DNA of 43,790 bases, taken from assembly GCF_000485595.1 (NCBI RefSeq), contig NW_014577088.1, positions 239,140-282,929 of the forward strand, read 5' to 3'. The translations under genes and the position numbers were made by a program. Of the stretch, positions 1-10,848 are shown one piece after another. A model generated the notes under the pieces. That model was not told the origin of the DNA, ran no database searches, and saw only the letters and a list, made by a program, of their open reading frames with translations. The DNA comes from Priapulus caudatus. Taxonomy: Eukaryota > Priapulida > Priapulimorpha > Priapulimorphida > Priapulidae. Each line of letters opens with the position of its first letter. The first letter of the stretch is position 1.

Positions 1-117
1 ATCTATCTGTCTATCTGTCTATCTGTCTATCTGTCTATCTGTCTGTCTATCTATCTGTCTATCTGTCTATCTGTCTATCTGTCTATCTGTCTATCTGTCT
101 ATCTGTCTATCTGTCTA

Positions 118-176
<59 letters not shown>

Positions 177-220
177 GCCTGCCTGTCTGTCTATCTGTCT
201 GTCTGTCTGTACGTCTGTCG

Positions 221-280
<60 letters not shown>

Positions 281-290
281 TTCCGCATGT
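1..290. repeat. Tetranucleotide microsatellite (TCTA/TCTG)n
   Basis: Uninterrupted blocks of ATCT/GTCT change into pure GTCT and then interrupted GTCT, so several frames on the minus strand are open as DRQT repeats. Those frames are not genes. The array touches the left window edge, so its true length is unknown. The stretch from 291 to 721 contains no feature that I can support apart from the open frame noted under exon 1. Confidence 0.95.
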
Positions 291-721
291 CTGCCTGTCT
301 GCCCAAGAACGTACGCGCACACACGCTGTCTCTTGCACGTACTCTCCCTTTCACATATTCGCCCTGCCCCTCCCCCTTCGGTGTTATTTTTATTATATTT
401 TGTTCTCGCATGTTCCAACCTATAATGTAATAACCTATTTGCAAGATGTTGATTTTACTATAACTATTCGTTATTTAACTAGAGTATTGTTGTACCTTCG
501 TGTGCGAAATGTCTTGTGATTCTATCGATTCACATATCCACACATTCGATGTACATATTGCTTTGCAATTGTGTTTGCATTACATTGCATCTGTGAAATG
601 GGCCAAGGATGGCCGTTGACGCTATACCGTCCTTGGTGGCCTGGTCAATGTGAAGATGATCCATGCAAATGTACCTGTTTTCCCAATTCTGGATTAAATT
701 CTGCTACGGGTAGATTTGTAG

Positions 722-787
722 CACAGCATATGTCTGGTAGAAATTCCTGGGCTTGTTGTCGTAAGAATTTAACTCGTGAAGATTTGG
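722..787 (+). CDS. Exon 1 (tentative first coding exon), ITPRID-like
   Basis: A candidate acceptor TTTGTAG precedes 722 and a GT donor (GG|GTCAGG) follows 787. The ATG at 730-732 opens MSGRNSWACCRKNLTREDL and leaves one base of the next codon (phase 1), which fits exon 2. The W-A-x-C-R motif resembles the basic W-x-x-C-R peptide near the start of human ITPRID2. The open frame actually extends upstream to 571, but that part has no recognisable similarity and is interrupted by the candidate acceptor, so it is not included. The next exon lies 5.2 kb away. Alternatively, translation could start at the ATG ATG pair at 6040 in exon 2. The exon is short and the call rests on a short motif plus phase. 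Confidence 0.42.
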
Positions 788-1021
788 GTCAGGCGTAGTA
801 TTTTTGCCTAGTTGGCGAAATCGCGTTCACCGCACGCAAACGTGGGCAAACATTTGGTCTATTTGTGATCATTATCATCTGGACTACGGAGCTCCTCAGA
901 GCGTCTACGGCTGTAATGTTGTCGTACAATGTTACATCGACTGTGCTGCAGCTTGTGCTCATCCGCACGAAGTATGGATGGACGTGGAAAATATTCCTCC
1001 ACGAGTGTATTATAGAGAAGA

Positions 1022-1103
1022 GAAGAGAAGATGGATGGATGGATGGACGGACGGACGCACGGACGGACGGACGCCACGGAGCGGACGGACGGACGGACGG
1101 ACG

Positions 1104-1144
<41 letters not shown>

Positions 1145-1145
1145 T
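1022..1145. repeat. Tetranucleotide repeat block (ATGG, ACGG, ACAG)
   Basis: Consecutive runs of GGAT, GGAC and GACA units, with a short break near 1070, lie inside intron 1. They generate spurious Asp/Gly/Arg/Gln-rich ORFs on both strands. Confidence 0.93.
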
Positions 1146-1856
1146 GTATGATAGACAGATGAATTGTAGAAGCTTTAGGGCTCTGCGGGATTGTGAGGCG
1201 CGTATAGTATTTGTTGACAGTAGTTTCAAAGCTGGCCATGGGCAGCTCTAGATTAAAGGCAACTGCATGCATTCCTGTGGCATTATGGAATGTAGTTCGT
1301 AGAAAATACTTCGCAAAACTCCTTCATGTAAAGGCATGTTTGGAATGCTTTCATTTCATTATCGTGAATAAGTCGTATGATTGATTGATGGGGTTTGTAA
1401 TACGCCAGAAGCGCGATAAATATGGAATCGATGTGTGATTGTTTGAAGAAGTGCTAGCCATGAAATGCGCACGGCCGTTTCGCAGTTTCGTTGAAATCCG
1501 GAAAAAAATCGATCAAGGTTTTACATGACGTAATAACCGTTTTGAATATTCCGGTTCAATACTCATGTAATCCTTTGATTAAATTTGGCAGGACTCACGT
1601 ACCGCTAACGAGGAAAATTGCCCAGTTATAAATTTATCGTGTTTCTGGATTTCTTGATTAACTGTGGTATCTTGCAATCCGGGCGCATATTGGTCATTGT
1701 ATCAGAACCCGTGTATATGGCAAAAGTGCAGGTAGCAGAATGTAACCTATGGCAAATCGATTCTTTGTCCGATTATATTATGTTCTAGCTCGTATCTGTG
1801 GGCAAATGGCGGTATGGTATAAAACTGTAAATAAATTCATTAAAAACAACTCGCAT

Positions 1857-2114
1857 GAGCTGCTTTCTTGTGCACAGATGGCGGCATGCAGTCAAGGAAT
1901 CCCTCTCTCTCTCTCTCTCTCCGCTTCTCTCTCTTTCTCTCTCCGCTTTCTCTCTCTTTCTCGCTCGTTCTCTCTCACTCACACACACTCTCTCTGTATA
2001 TATATACATACTGTAAAGTAACGTGTGGTAATTAGGACTCTCTATGCTGTAATTGAATGTGCTCATAGCTTTTTGACAGTACATGGGCTATGCGGTTAAT
2101 TTGGTTTGTATATA

Positions 2115-2166
<52 letters not shown>

Positions 2167-2541
2167 TGCGTGCGTGAGTTGTGTGTGTGTGTGTGTGTGT
2201 GTGTTGTGTGCGTGCGTGCGTGCGTGCGGTGCGTGCGTGGTGTGTGTGTGTGTGAGTTGCTTCTTGTGCACAGATGGCGGCATGCAGTCCAAGGAATCCA
2301 CATCCTCTCTTCTCTCTTTCGGCTTTACTCTTTCGCTCTCTCTCACTCACACACACACTCTCTGTATAATATTACATATGTAAAGTAATGTGTGGTAATT
2401 AGGATCTCTATGGCTGTAATTGAATGTGCCTCATAGCTTTTGAACAGTACATGGGGGCTATGCGGTTAATTTGGTTGTAATATATGTGTGGTGTGTGTGG
2501 TGTGTGTGTGTGTGTGTGTGTGGCGTGCGTGCGTGCGTGCG

Positions 2542-2573
<32 letters not shown>

Positions 2574-2626
2574 TGCGTGCGTGGCGTGCGTGTGGGTGCG
2601 TGCGTGCGCTGCGTGCGTGCGTGCGT
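1857..2626. repeat. Tandem duplication (~395 bp unit) containing CT and GT/GCGT microsatellites
   Basis: Unit A (1857-2253) and unit B (2254-2626) begin with nearly the same segment (GAGCTGCTTTCTTGTGCACA and GAGTTGCTTCTTGTGCACAG). Each then continues through a CT tract, an ACACAC tract, a shared single-copy block containing GTAATTAGGA, and a long GT/GCGT tract. The duplication is embedded in intron 1. The ORFs over it are poly-Cys/Val, His/Thr and Ser/Leu translation products of the microsatellites. Confidence 0.85.
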
Positions 2627-3141
2627 AGTTTGTACACCTGCTGGCCACAGCAACATTAAACAGATATGGTTTATAATATAGGTAACTATTGTAGGCAGGG
2701 TAGGTAGGATTCATTACGATTACCAGCTTGACACCTACATGCTTATTAAATCCGGAATACATAAGTCATATCTCAATAATCACTATTGAAGGAATTTTCA
2801 CGTGTGTTCTGATTGAGTTGTCATCGCAATGACAATAAAAATTTATAACTCTAGTGCAACCGCAGGAATCGCTTGCAAGGCAAACCATTAATGCTATTTC
2901 TATTAGGGATCGGATTGGGCTATCGTAAATATCATTCGCTTTCTTTATGAAATGAAAACGAATGGCGAAAAGCGATATATTATGAAAATGAAATGCGCGG
3001 TGTTTATATAAGATTAACATATTTCGAGTGACATGTCACAAAGACACAGCAAAACAGCGGTCCATGTTCAAGAAATTTATGCTACATGGCACGCGATGGT
3101 AGACTGTTTATGCTAGCTAAGCTTTACACCTCAGTACATAA

Positions 3142-5413
3142 GCTTAGTCAGCAACTCTTGACGATTACCAACGTATGCTGACGTATCAAAATTTCTTAAA
3201 ACGCAGGGTACGGCATAACGCTGAACTACTAGATCGATGTTTAGTTTTTCAATTTGGGCGTTTTATCATAGCGTATTCATAACGAGTTTGGACGTATACA
3301 TAGACGTAATTAAGTAAACTTATATAAGAACTGTTTCGATAACTTATATGATAACTTATACAAACGAATGCTTTACTGTGTTGACCAGCGTTCACGAAAA
3401 CTTATGCCCTAACGATAGTCCTAACTTAATTAATGTGCATAGGCGCGGCGTGCAGCGTATTGCCGACGATCACGTGTCATAGCCCTATAAAAGACTTTTG
3501 CGCGCTCGAACGATTCAATCATAACGACGGCACTAACTCAGACACTCAGTCAGTATCAACAATTACCCGTAAGACGTCGCATAATCAACATAGGTCAGAA
3601 CTCACCGTCGGCAGTATGGAGCGCGAACGCATCAGTTCGGTGTCAGTCAGTAATCAACATCAACGTCTTTGGAATGGTCCCGAGAGGACTGATTCTCGGC
3701 GCTATCAGGAAACATCACCGCACCATTGAGCTCTCCTCTTGGACATCACGCACTGTGGTCCTTACTTGGCCCGGTGCTCTATGTCCGAACTGTAAAATCT
3801 TTCGAAGAACGCTGCCAAGAAAGGTTGTCGCCCCTGGACCGTGGCCATGGGAGTGCGGAGCCGTGGGAGCCGACGGGAACGCAAGGGCCAGAGCTAACCA
3901 ATCCATCATCACCCACATCCGCGATGCCACGAACCTGACGATGCCGAGAGGGCGTTGGCAAACCGTGCATCATCTATCGCCTAGCAACAAAGACGCTCAC
4001 CCGCTGATGAGAATGATGCAGGTTCCAACGCCTTCTCGGCATTGGTCAGTGCATCGGTAGCTGGTCCGATTGGCCTCACACCTCCTCTCAGCAACCAATT
4101 GTCAAGAAGGAAGAGGGCCAAGAAGACACAGTTTTGTCCTTGATGTCCAAGAGGAGCAGCTCATGTGCGATTTCTCATTCGCGAGAAACGTCATCCTCTG
4201 GGAACAATCAAAGAAGGACTGACTACCGGAGGGTCCCGGCCATCAAAGTGCCCCACATGTATGGGGAAAGTTCGCATCTTTGGAAAAAAACTTGTCCATC
4301 TATGGCCGGCGCCAACTAATCAGGAACTTTACTTGGGCAACCCAGCCCTCATACCACCGTCGTCATGAATGGCTTGGCCAGAGCTTCTCTGACCACTAGG
4401 GACTGGTGTTGTGAAAGGACCCTCCTCAAAACTTCATCGAGGCATACTTGTTCCGCAGAAGGCAAGGTGACGCAAGCTCAGGGCAGCTTCATGCCAGGCT
4501 CAAGCGGATCCTCCTGTAGAAGGTGTAGCTGTTGTTATCCGTTGGACCCACTCTAGGCTAGCAGAATAGCTCGTCGAACATCGCTGGGGGCATACGCAGG
4601 AAGTTGGTGAGGATCATGGTGCCTCGTTACGGAGTTCCACCATAAGCTGGTCATACATGCCAAACTGCCGTTGCCTCCCGATCCATGGTCTCACCCAGTT
4701 CCTTCTCCTCTGTTCACCTCTTCTTCTCCTGGCTCTATTGGCACGCAACTGGTACAGTGTCAAATCGATGAGGTCATGCTGATGTTGGAGGACAGCTAGT
4801 AGGTATTCTCGTCTCAGCCTAGCCGGATCCTCCATCTCTCGGATGACATGGACATCTGCTCACCATGGAGTCTTGAGGAGTACTGACGGGTTCCTCCTGT
4901 GAACCCTGTTTTTATTTACCAATTCCCCTAAACGCTGCCAATACGCCATTATACGGTAGCTGTAAGTTAGAAACACGTTCAGTAAGTTCTGTGGGCGTCA
5001 GGAACACGTCAAATACGTCTACATACGTCAATATGCGTTGGAGATAAGTTCGATATAAGTTACACATAGGTTCAAAGCACGTTACTCATAGGTTAGAAAT
5101 AAGTTTTGGGTACGCTAGACATTATCTGGACGTATTTAGACTTATGAGTAACTTACAAGTAACGTGTGTCAACGTGTGTCAACGATCGCATAACTTACCT
5201 ACAACTTATGCCCCGCGTATGCGGGACGTATGAGCCATACGGTGGCATATACCTTTCGACGACCTCGCCGTAATACGACGTATACCAGCGTGCTTCAGCG
5301 TGCTCTTAACTTATACAAAACTTACCCATAACTTATTCGACGTACGCCAGCGTGTTAGAGAAATTTTGATACGTCGGCATACGCTGGCTAAATCGTCAAG
5401 GTGTGACAGGGCC
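3142..5413. mobile_element. Degenerate PIF/Harbinger-type DNA transposon with ~55 bp inverted termini
   Basis: The left end (3142-3197) and the reverse complement of the right end (5357-5413) share CTTGACGATT...GACGTATCAAAATTTCT, giving terminal inverted repeats around 2.27 kb. ATAA lies immediately outside both ends (3138-3141 and 5414-5417). This is compatible with the short TWA-type target duplication of PIF/Harbinger elements, although the exact boundary base is uncertain. Next to both termini are many degenerate AACTTAT and ACGTA motifs (3225-3420 and 4920-5350), typical subterminal repeats. The interior carries a broken minus-strand Harbinger nuclease. The right terminus, read outward to inward, starts GGCCCTGTCACAC. 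The element sits wholly inside intron 1 of the ITPRID-like gene. Confidence 0.8.
3700..4835 (-). pseudogene. PIF/Harbinger (HARBI1-like) transposase, broken
   Basis: Reading the minus strand, an intact segment at 4835-4614 contains RRNWVRPWIGRQRQFGMYDQ, the classic start of Harbinger nucleases (WVRPW...YxxLxxELR). The homology then shifts frame to NFLRMPPAMFDELF (about 4615-4562). Further frame changes give GMKLPLSLRHLAFCGTSMP (about 4497-4435), RRVLSQHQSLVVREAL near 4400, FPHTCGALDG near 4250 (the first catalytic Asp region) and a weak DDA near 3975. At least three frameshifts and several stops rule out an active enzyme. The family is a DDE transposase that normally works with a separate Myb-like protein; no intact partner ORF is visible. 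The lower boundary of the homology is uncertain. Confidence 0.78.
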
Positions 5414-6034
5414 ATAATTGTAATTATTGTTGACTTGATATTTGCTGCCGTAGATATTTTGTAGTGACAATTAAAATGAACAAATTTATTAGATTGCTCA
5501 CATTTATAGGTCGCATGTTGTTCTTATGACATATATTCCCATCCCACCTCCACGTAAACCCTCTGCCTTCACACACGCACCCGAACCTTTCTGTCGGTTC
5601 AAGTCGGAGTCAATTGTTCAGTCGCCTGATTATTTCTTACTGATTTGGCTTGGCAGTTATTACTGAGACTTGTTTACTCCCCAGTGTGCAGTCATGTATT
5701 TATAATGAAGATAATAATAGTGCGGGGGTCACTGCCCGGTTATTGAGGTGTTAGTCAATTATATACCTAAGTAAAACTGCGATGTCGAGGTTGTTGCGTT
5801 GTGATGCTCACTAAGTGTGTGTAGAATTCATATATGCTGCGGAAATTGTCAGAATTCCATTATCTACTCGCGAGCAAGGCATTGTTACTCTATTATATAC
5901 GCAGCCTGATACAATGTTCAGATTAAATTAGTCGCAAGTTTGCTGATTTTTCCTGACAGGGGGTTATCTTCATACTTATCTTTACGCTGTGTAATGGCAC
6001 TCTACAGAAAATAACCTAGCGTATTGATTTGCAG

Positions 6035-6098
6035 CTAAAATGATGGCAGGGCAAACTGCAGAACCGATTGCTGGGGTTGAAAAACCACATGTCAGCAG
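6035..6098 (+). CDS. Exon 2, ITPRID-like
   Basis: Acceptor TTTGCAG and donor CAG|GTGGGT bound 64 bases. Entering at phase 1 and leaving at phase 2, it encodes A-K-M-M-A-G-Q-T-A-E-P-I-A-G-V-E-K-P-H-V-S plus two bases. No domain is recognisable. It contains two adjacent ATGs (6040, 6043), so it could hold the initiator codon if exon 1 is wrong. The phase-2 exit is completed exactly by the C at the start of exon 3, giving Ser-Cys-Ser-Ser. Confidence 0.6.
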
Positions 6099-6492
6099 GT
6101 GGGTGCATTATGAGAATTTAACGTCATATATATTATTTATTAGTTTATTTATTGTAATATAATGTACGGATTTATTTAATATTCGTCTTTATTTTTTCCC
6201 CATATACACTTCTAAATGTATACGCATACAGTGTACTTTATTTTATAAATGTGATGCGGATAGGGTTGCACTTAATTTGTGTTTAAATATTTAAGATGAA
6301 ATGAACATTCGTTAAGTTGCATTCATCAAATTAGCATTTTGTGTGATCTGGAGATGAAAGAAATGAGAGTATCCCAATTATCATACAATATAATGCAGTG
6401 CGTTTAGAAATATCTACATCCATCCTAGAAGCGTAATTTCCCGTGTGGCTGAATGTTTCTGTTTTTTGAAATTTATATCTGACTATCAATAG

Positions 6493-6675
6493 CTGCAGTA
6501 GCAACAAGGAGAACCCAGTGATTCCAGATAACGAGGAGAAAACATTGAACAAGAAATTTGCTGACATTATGAGAACGAAAAGGAAGAAACTAGTGCAGAT
6601 GAACAAAATGCAAGACAGCATGGCCTCGGAATCCACAACGTGCACTAGAAACTCAGCAGTGTCCAGTGTGTCCAG
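6493..6675 (+). CDS. Exon 3, ITPRID-like (charged linker before the IP3R-binding domain)
   Basis: Bounded by acceptor CAATAG and donor CCAG|GTATCT, phase 2 in and phase 2 out, 183 bases. It encodes SSCSSNKENPVIPDNEEKTL followed by a Lys/Arg-rich stretch (KKFADIMRTKRKKLVQMNKM) and the Ser-rich NSAVSSVS. In human ITPRID2 a comparable basic, Ser-rich segment ending in SSVS leads into the domain carried by the next exon, and the same join is made here. The translation has no stop over 60 codons in an otherwise AT-rich, stop-dense interval, which supports the exon. Confidence 0.8.
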
Positions 6676-6837
6676 GTATCTTGAATAATTCACCATGAAA
6701 CAGTTAGTGTATGCGCGTGGTGCAACTGGCGCAATATAAAATGTTGTTTTGACCATCTCGTGTGTACGTGTGCATGTGCATGCATGTGTCCGAGCATGCG
6801 AGCGCGTGTGCACGAGCATGTGCCTGCTTGCGTGGAT

Positions 6838-7034
6838 GGGTGAATGGATGGATGGGCGGAAGGACAGACGGACGGATGGATAAAGACAGACAGACCGGCG
6901 GGAGGGGCGGGGGCGGTTGGACGGGTTGGCGGCGGGCAGGCAGGCAGATAGATGGACAGACAGGCAGACAGACAACAGACAGACAGACAGACGTACAGAC
7001 AGGCAGACAGACAGACAAACAAACAGATAGATAA
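6838..7034. repeat. Tetranucleotide repeat block (GGAT/GGAC/GACA) in intron 3
   Basis: This degenerate ATGG, then ACGG, then ACAG block is similar in composition and order to the block at 1022-1145. The remainder of intron 3 (6676-7432) contains nothing else that I can support. Confidence 0.9.
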
Positions 7035-7432
7035 ATATTTCAAGCCATCGATTTGTGGAGCCGGTGAAAATTCAAAATTAGGTTTGTGGTCGAATTGGTC
7101 CATTAATATTGCAGTACGTGGTATCGTGATACACTGCATCCCTGTCTAGCGGAATAATAATGGAACCTTACAGAGGCTTTCACTTAGTGTAGTGAGACGG
7201 ATTTTCAGAAATCAATCACTCAAGAAAGGACTCAAATGTATCCATCAATGTGATAGTATCGCCAAGAAACGGGATGATGTGAATAAAACAGCCATTCTCT
7301 GTGATGTTATTGCTTTTGAGAGTTGTTATGGTGATCCTTGTGGAAGAAAGCCACGACGAAGTCCTGAGCTGTAGCCGTCAAAGAAATTTTCCATTGATAG
7401 GCAATAAATAATGAATCCGTTTTGCATTGCAG

Positions 7433-7569
7433 CGTTGAAGATCTTCTAAATATGAGGAATGGCGATCCAGAAGATATTCTCATTAACCTTGGATTTGGAG
7501 GAACAGGAACGTCTGATACATTGTCTATGATACCTGAACGGTTTCTGAACAAACCAAGTCAGATAAGAG
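7433..7569 (+). CDS. Exon 4: core of the IP3-receptor-interacting (KRAP/ITPRID) domain
   Basis: Bounded by acceptor CATTGCAG and donor AAGAG|GTAATG, phase 2 in and phase 1 out. The translation reads SVEDLLNMRNGDPEDILINL, then GFGGTGTSDTLSMIPERFLN, then KPSQIR. It aligns without large gaps with the defining block of vertebrate KRAP and TESPA1 (DPEEILxNLGFG, IPxRFFN, then xGIDF). In those proteins this region binds IP3 receptors, and a Phe-Phe pair in the xRFFN motif is reported as important for binding; here the pair is Phe-Leu. This exon is the strongest evidence for family membership. Its small size and symmetrical conservation make chance similarity very unlikely. Confidence 0.92.
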
Positions 7570-7931
7570 GTAATGGCAAATTTTGTTAAGAGCACTCACT
7601 AATTTAGTAATTTCATAAGGTTAATCACAAACTACTTCTTCAAATCGGTCATTTTATTGTTTGGCATAGATATCTGATAAGGCTGCTATCTTAGTAAATA
7701 CTCATATATGCGTTTCTGTTTAGGAAATTATGTAATTTGATTTTTAATTCAGTAGATCATTTAAAATCTAAAAGCATTAATATGCTGCATAAAAAGCTCT
7801 CATGGTGACACTGCAAACGCTGTAGCATGATAATGGTAACAGTCTGAGGCAGAGGTAATCCATATCTCCCAAATAGCCATCTGTAATCGGAAGAACGGTC
7901 GCAGTAACGTGCGCTGCAATCTTTGACGCAG

Positions 7932-8018
7932 GTGTGAGCATCGAAGACTTCATGAGTCATCAGGAGGAGAAGATGAGTCTCTATGATTCGGGCTTCTCCG
8001 GCTACCGAGGCCTCTCAG
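7932..8018 (+). CDS. Exon 5 (long-isoform form): end of the IP3R-interacting domain
   Basis: Acceptor GACGCAG enters at phase 1 and completes Gly, giving RGVSIEDFMSHQEEKM then SLYDSGFSGYRGLS. This matches the position of the KGIDFxxFLxxQxxRMxxE helix of vertebrate KRAP/TESPA1. A consensus donor CTCAG|GTCAGT follows 8018 and leaves phase 1. That phase is exactly what exon 6 needs (GAT TGC ATG AGG). The same exon can also read on to a stop at 8857; see the alternative terminal exon. Confidence 0.82.
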
Positions 8019-8857
8019 GTCAGTTGTGCGCCTCGTGGCGTGGCTTATCGTCTCCCTACTCGCCGTTGCTCTCCCGCGGGAGGCCCCGCAGCGAGTACGG
8101 CACGGTGGCAACGCAGCGACGTAGCCGCAGCGCCGGCCCGCTGAGGACTACTGTCTCGAAATCCACTAGCGTTTCTACGTGTACTCGGAAAGCTTGCGTT
8201 TCGCCGACCTGTGGTGATGGGAAACCACTAACCGGTGACGTCGTAGCTAGCCGTCTAACATGTGGTGAGGGGGAGTGTCGTGGTGGTGGTGGTGGTGGTG
8301 TGCGTGCGCTCGCTTCCAGTAACCGTCTGTCTCCTTCGACTAATGTGGCCGTCAACTATACTAACATCGATTCTATGCATGGCGCGCAGATTAGTGGCGC
8401 GCCCGTGAGCATACCCACTGTGTGGGTCGCCGGTGCTTCCGCGTGCCGAAAACAGATGCGGAAAGCGTACTCCGTCGACGACGGCGAAAACACGAGCCAT
8501 CTAGCGGCGGAGTCGTTGCGCGCCGAGCATCTTGCCTTTACGAACCAGCCGTGCAGCATCCGCAGCCGGCGACATCCGCCTAGCTACAGTCAGGCTATTA
8601 AGCGATCAGCTGCCATTCACAGCAGTGCTTCCGGGGCAGTGCCGCCGACGTCCTCCGTCGATGCCGGCGGCATGGCAGATGCTATGCACTCGCCTTCCGT
8701 GCTGTCGCGGTCGCCCGAGCGCAGCAGAAGCAGGGCGGCGAATCGACTGTCAGTGTTGCGAAAGCAAGAAACCACTGAGAGTCGCAGCAGTTACTCGTCC
8801 AGCAGTTCCACTCCGCCGGCCAACAGAAAGAAAGTGATTAGATCTGTGCTTGTATAG
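7932..8857 (+). CDS. Alternative terminal exon (read-through of exon 5) giving a short isoform
   Basis: If the donor at 8019 is skipped, the frame stays open for 280 more codons to the TAG at 8855-8857. The extension is much GC-richer than the surrounding introns. It encodes a Ser/Arg-rich disordered tail with phospho-site-like motifs such as RRSRSAG, SPERSRSRAANRLSVL and SSYSSSSSTPP. This looks like protein-coding composition rather than retained intron. An ATTAAA hexamer at 9065-9070, followed by a GU-rich stretch, could end the transcript. The predicted protein is about 455 residues, holding the IP3R-binding domain but no coiled coil, in overall layout and size like TESPA1 (about 520 residues). 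An alternative explanation is that part of 8019-8857 is exonic in a longer isoform through a donor I did not identify. Confidence 0.6.
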
Positions 8858-9064
8858 TGAATGCTCTGGCTGCAGCGTCTGATGGCACTGTAGCAAAGAC
8901 TGAGTAAACGCTACTCGTGCTCACGTAAACGCTGCTCTGTGGACTAATCGTGGGACAGTAGAAATGTTGACAGCGTTTATGGCAGGGGGCTGTCACGTCG
9001 TCAAGATTCATGTGATTGCTTTATATAGTCACTATACACGGTCCTTAGGTCGCTCCCATGTGCA

Positions 9065-9070
9065 ATTAAA
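9065..9070 (+). terminator. Candidate poly(A) signal ATTAAA for the short isoform
   Basis: ATTAAA lies 208 bases beyond the stop at 8857, and a GU-rich segment (ATGTTTGTT) follows within 15 bases. This is the commonest variant of the AATAAA hexamer. In AT-rich DNA it can occur by chance, so the support comes mainly from its position after the long open frame. Confidence 0.4.
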
Positions 9071-10848
9071 GGCATTTATGTTTGTTATAAGCAGTTCTAC
9101 TCGGTAGGAAGGTTTACTGTTTAGTTTATGACAACAGACTTATGGTTTAATAATTAATTGGAAAGTGCTACTAAATTGTTCTTTTTTTTCATTGATATTT
9201 TTAACTGTTTTTACATTTGGCAGTCAGCATTTTAAGTTGCGGTGACACATAGAATTCATGCTGGAATATTAGTATACTATATACACAAAATCTGTTATCT
9301 TTAAGTAATTTCATGTCATGACAGTGCAAATGAATTTTAAGAATTTGACATTTAAATTACGTTCAATACATAAAGTTATGATTTTGATCAATGCAAGTTT
9401 AAATTAATAGAGATTCTATACAAGCAGTGATAAATATATACAGAGAGTATCATAAACCTTGTTGGAAATTTGCTATTCAAATGAGGCATTTCGTGAGCTG
9501 AATAATTTCTCAAATTTATGCAGCACGAATTCACTAGCTGTCTCAAATTATAATTCCCTCACCTTCAGGCAGAGATGCTCTAATCACTTGAGACTTGAAC
9601 AAACATGTTAATGGCAGCGTCTCTTTAGTTTAATGGCAATACAAATTTAAATCTGGTTAATGATAAAATTGTATGCTTAACTGTTAAATATATTTAAATT
9701 GTCCAAATACATTGAAAATGGGGAAATAATATTTCTGATAAATCTTTACAATATGTGAAAATTGATTATCTAGTAACAAAAATGCACTTTAACTGGGAAA
9801 TCGGTTTTAATATTGCTCTTTTCTCAAATCTTATTTTGTAATATAGTGCACACTATTAAGTAGTAGACACTTAGCTAGCTAGCTTAGTTGGTATCAGTCT
9901 ATTATTGCTGACTATATCAGTCTATACGGGCTATTGTTATTATTGCAGTTGTTATTATCTCCGTTATTGTTAATTTTATTGAACCATATTGCAACTGATA
10001 TTTGTCATAATAACGTGCATTTGTTTAGCACGATTGTGTTGCGGAAATATTTACTTAATGTTTATCATTCTAAAACGGCTAGGCTTGTTCATAAAATTAG
10101 TTTCACGGTTGTGTGGGAAGGTGAAGCCATGTATTTTACTATATCTAGCCTTTCATAATGTTGATATGCATCTAACGGTATGTTTCAATAATGGTGCTAC
10201 TAATAAATTTTTTAAATTCTATCTTGTTAAATCTGACTTGGCATATTAACTCTGTCTTTGTATAGTTTTTATCTGTAGCAGGTTCATCTGTCTGTGACGC
10301 CTGTTAGATGTTTTCCAAATGGCACAATCTTAGCAGTCTTTTCAGATAAATATTTTTATTTTTATTTTTATTTATTATCTTTTAAAATGCTCTTACTGTG
10401 TAAAAGTTTACAGTTGAGACTGTGTCATAGATACTTTTAGGTGAATGTTTTTGCATGGCCTTTTGGGTGTTTCTTAATGTGTGCACGTTTTCGTTTATGC
10501 TTTTCTCTCTTCCAGCATTTCTAATTAATAAATTTAGTGATAAGCATTGAAACCAAATCTTTTCTGATTGCTGCATATTTAAAAATGATATTGTGTTGCA
10601 TACTTACAATGTGGTTATATTTGGTTTTGATTATTTACTAGCAGTTGATCCAATTAATAAAATATTATTTTTGCATTTTATTCCGTCATCAGGACTGCTA
10701 AACATACATTTCCTAACAATTCATTTGTTGTCACGATGAATTGAATGCATTGCCTTTCCACGTTTTTTCGATGCACGACTTCGCACGAAACGTTGTTGTT
10801 TTTATTTATTTCCGTTCTCGATGTATTGAGTTGTCTCTCCCACCGCAG
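9071..10848. other. Remainder of intron 5, no feature supported
   Basis: AT-rich sequence with frequent stops in all frames. It has short homopolymer and TTTTA runs near 10350 and a pyrimidine-rich acceptor (CTCTCCCACCGCAG) at its right end. The short ORFs at 9934-10249 have no coding character that I recognise. Confidence 0.6.

Larger units (their letters stand above)
788..6034. other. Intron 1 (noncoding, repeat- and transposon-bearing)
   Basis: This long interval between exons 1 and 2 holds tetranucleotide repeats (1022-1145), a microsatellite-rich tandem duplication (1857-2626) and a PIF/Harbinger remnant (3142-5413). The remainder (1150-1856, 2640-3141, 5414-6034) is AT-rich with no ORF or motif that I can support. 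Confidence 0.6.

Noticed and set aside
99-444. Minus-strand DRQT-repeat proteins near the left edge
   Set aside because: Pure tetranucleotide microsatellite translation; no start context, conservation or splice structure.
571-721. Upstream extension of the exon 1 open frame (Cys/Trp/Pro-rich)
   Set aside because: No similarity to the family, and a plausible acceptor at 721 makes this intron or untranslated sequence.
2032-2762. Cys/Val-rich and His/Thr-rich ORFs
   Set aside because: Direct products of GT and GCGT microsatellites, present in all frames.
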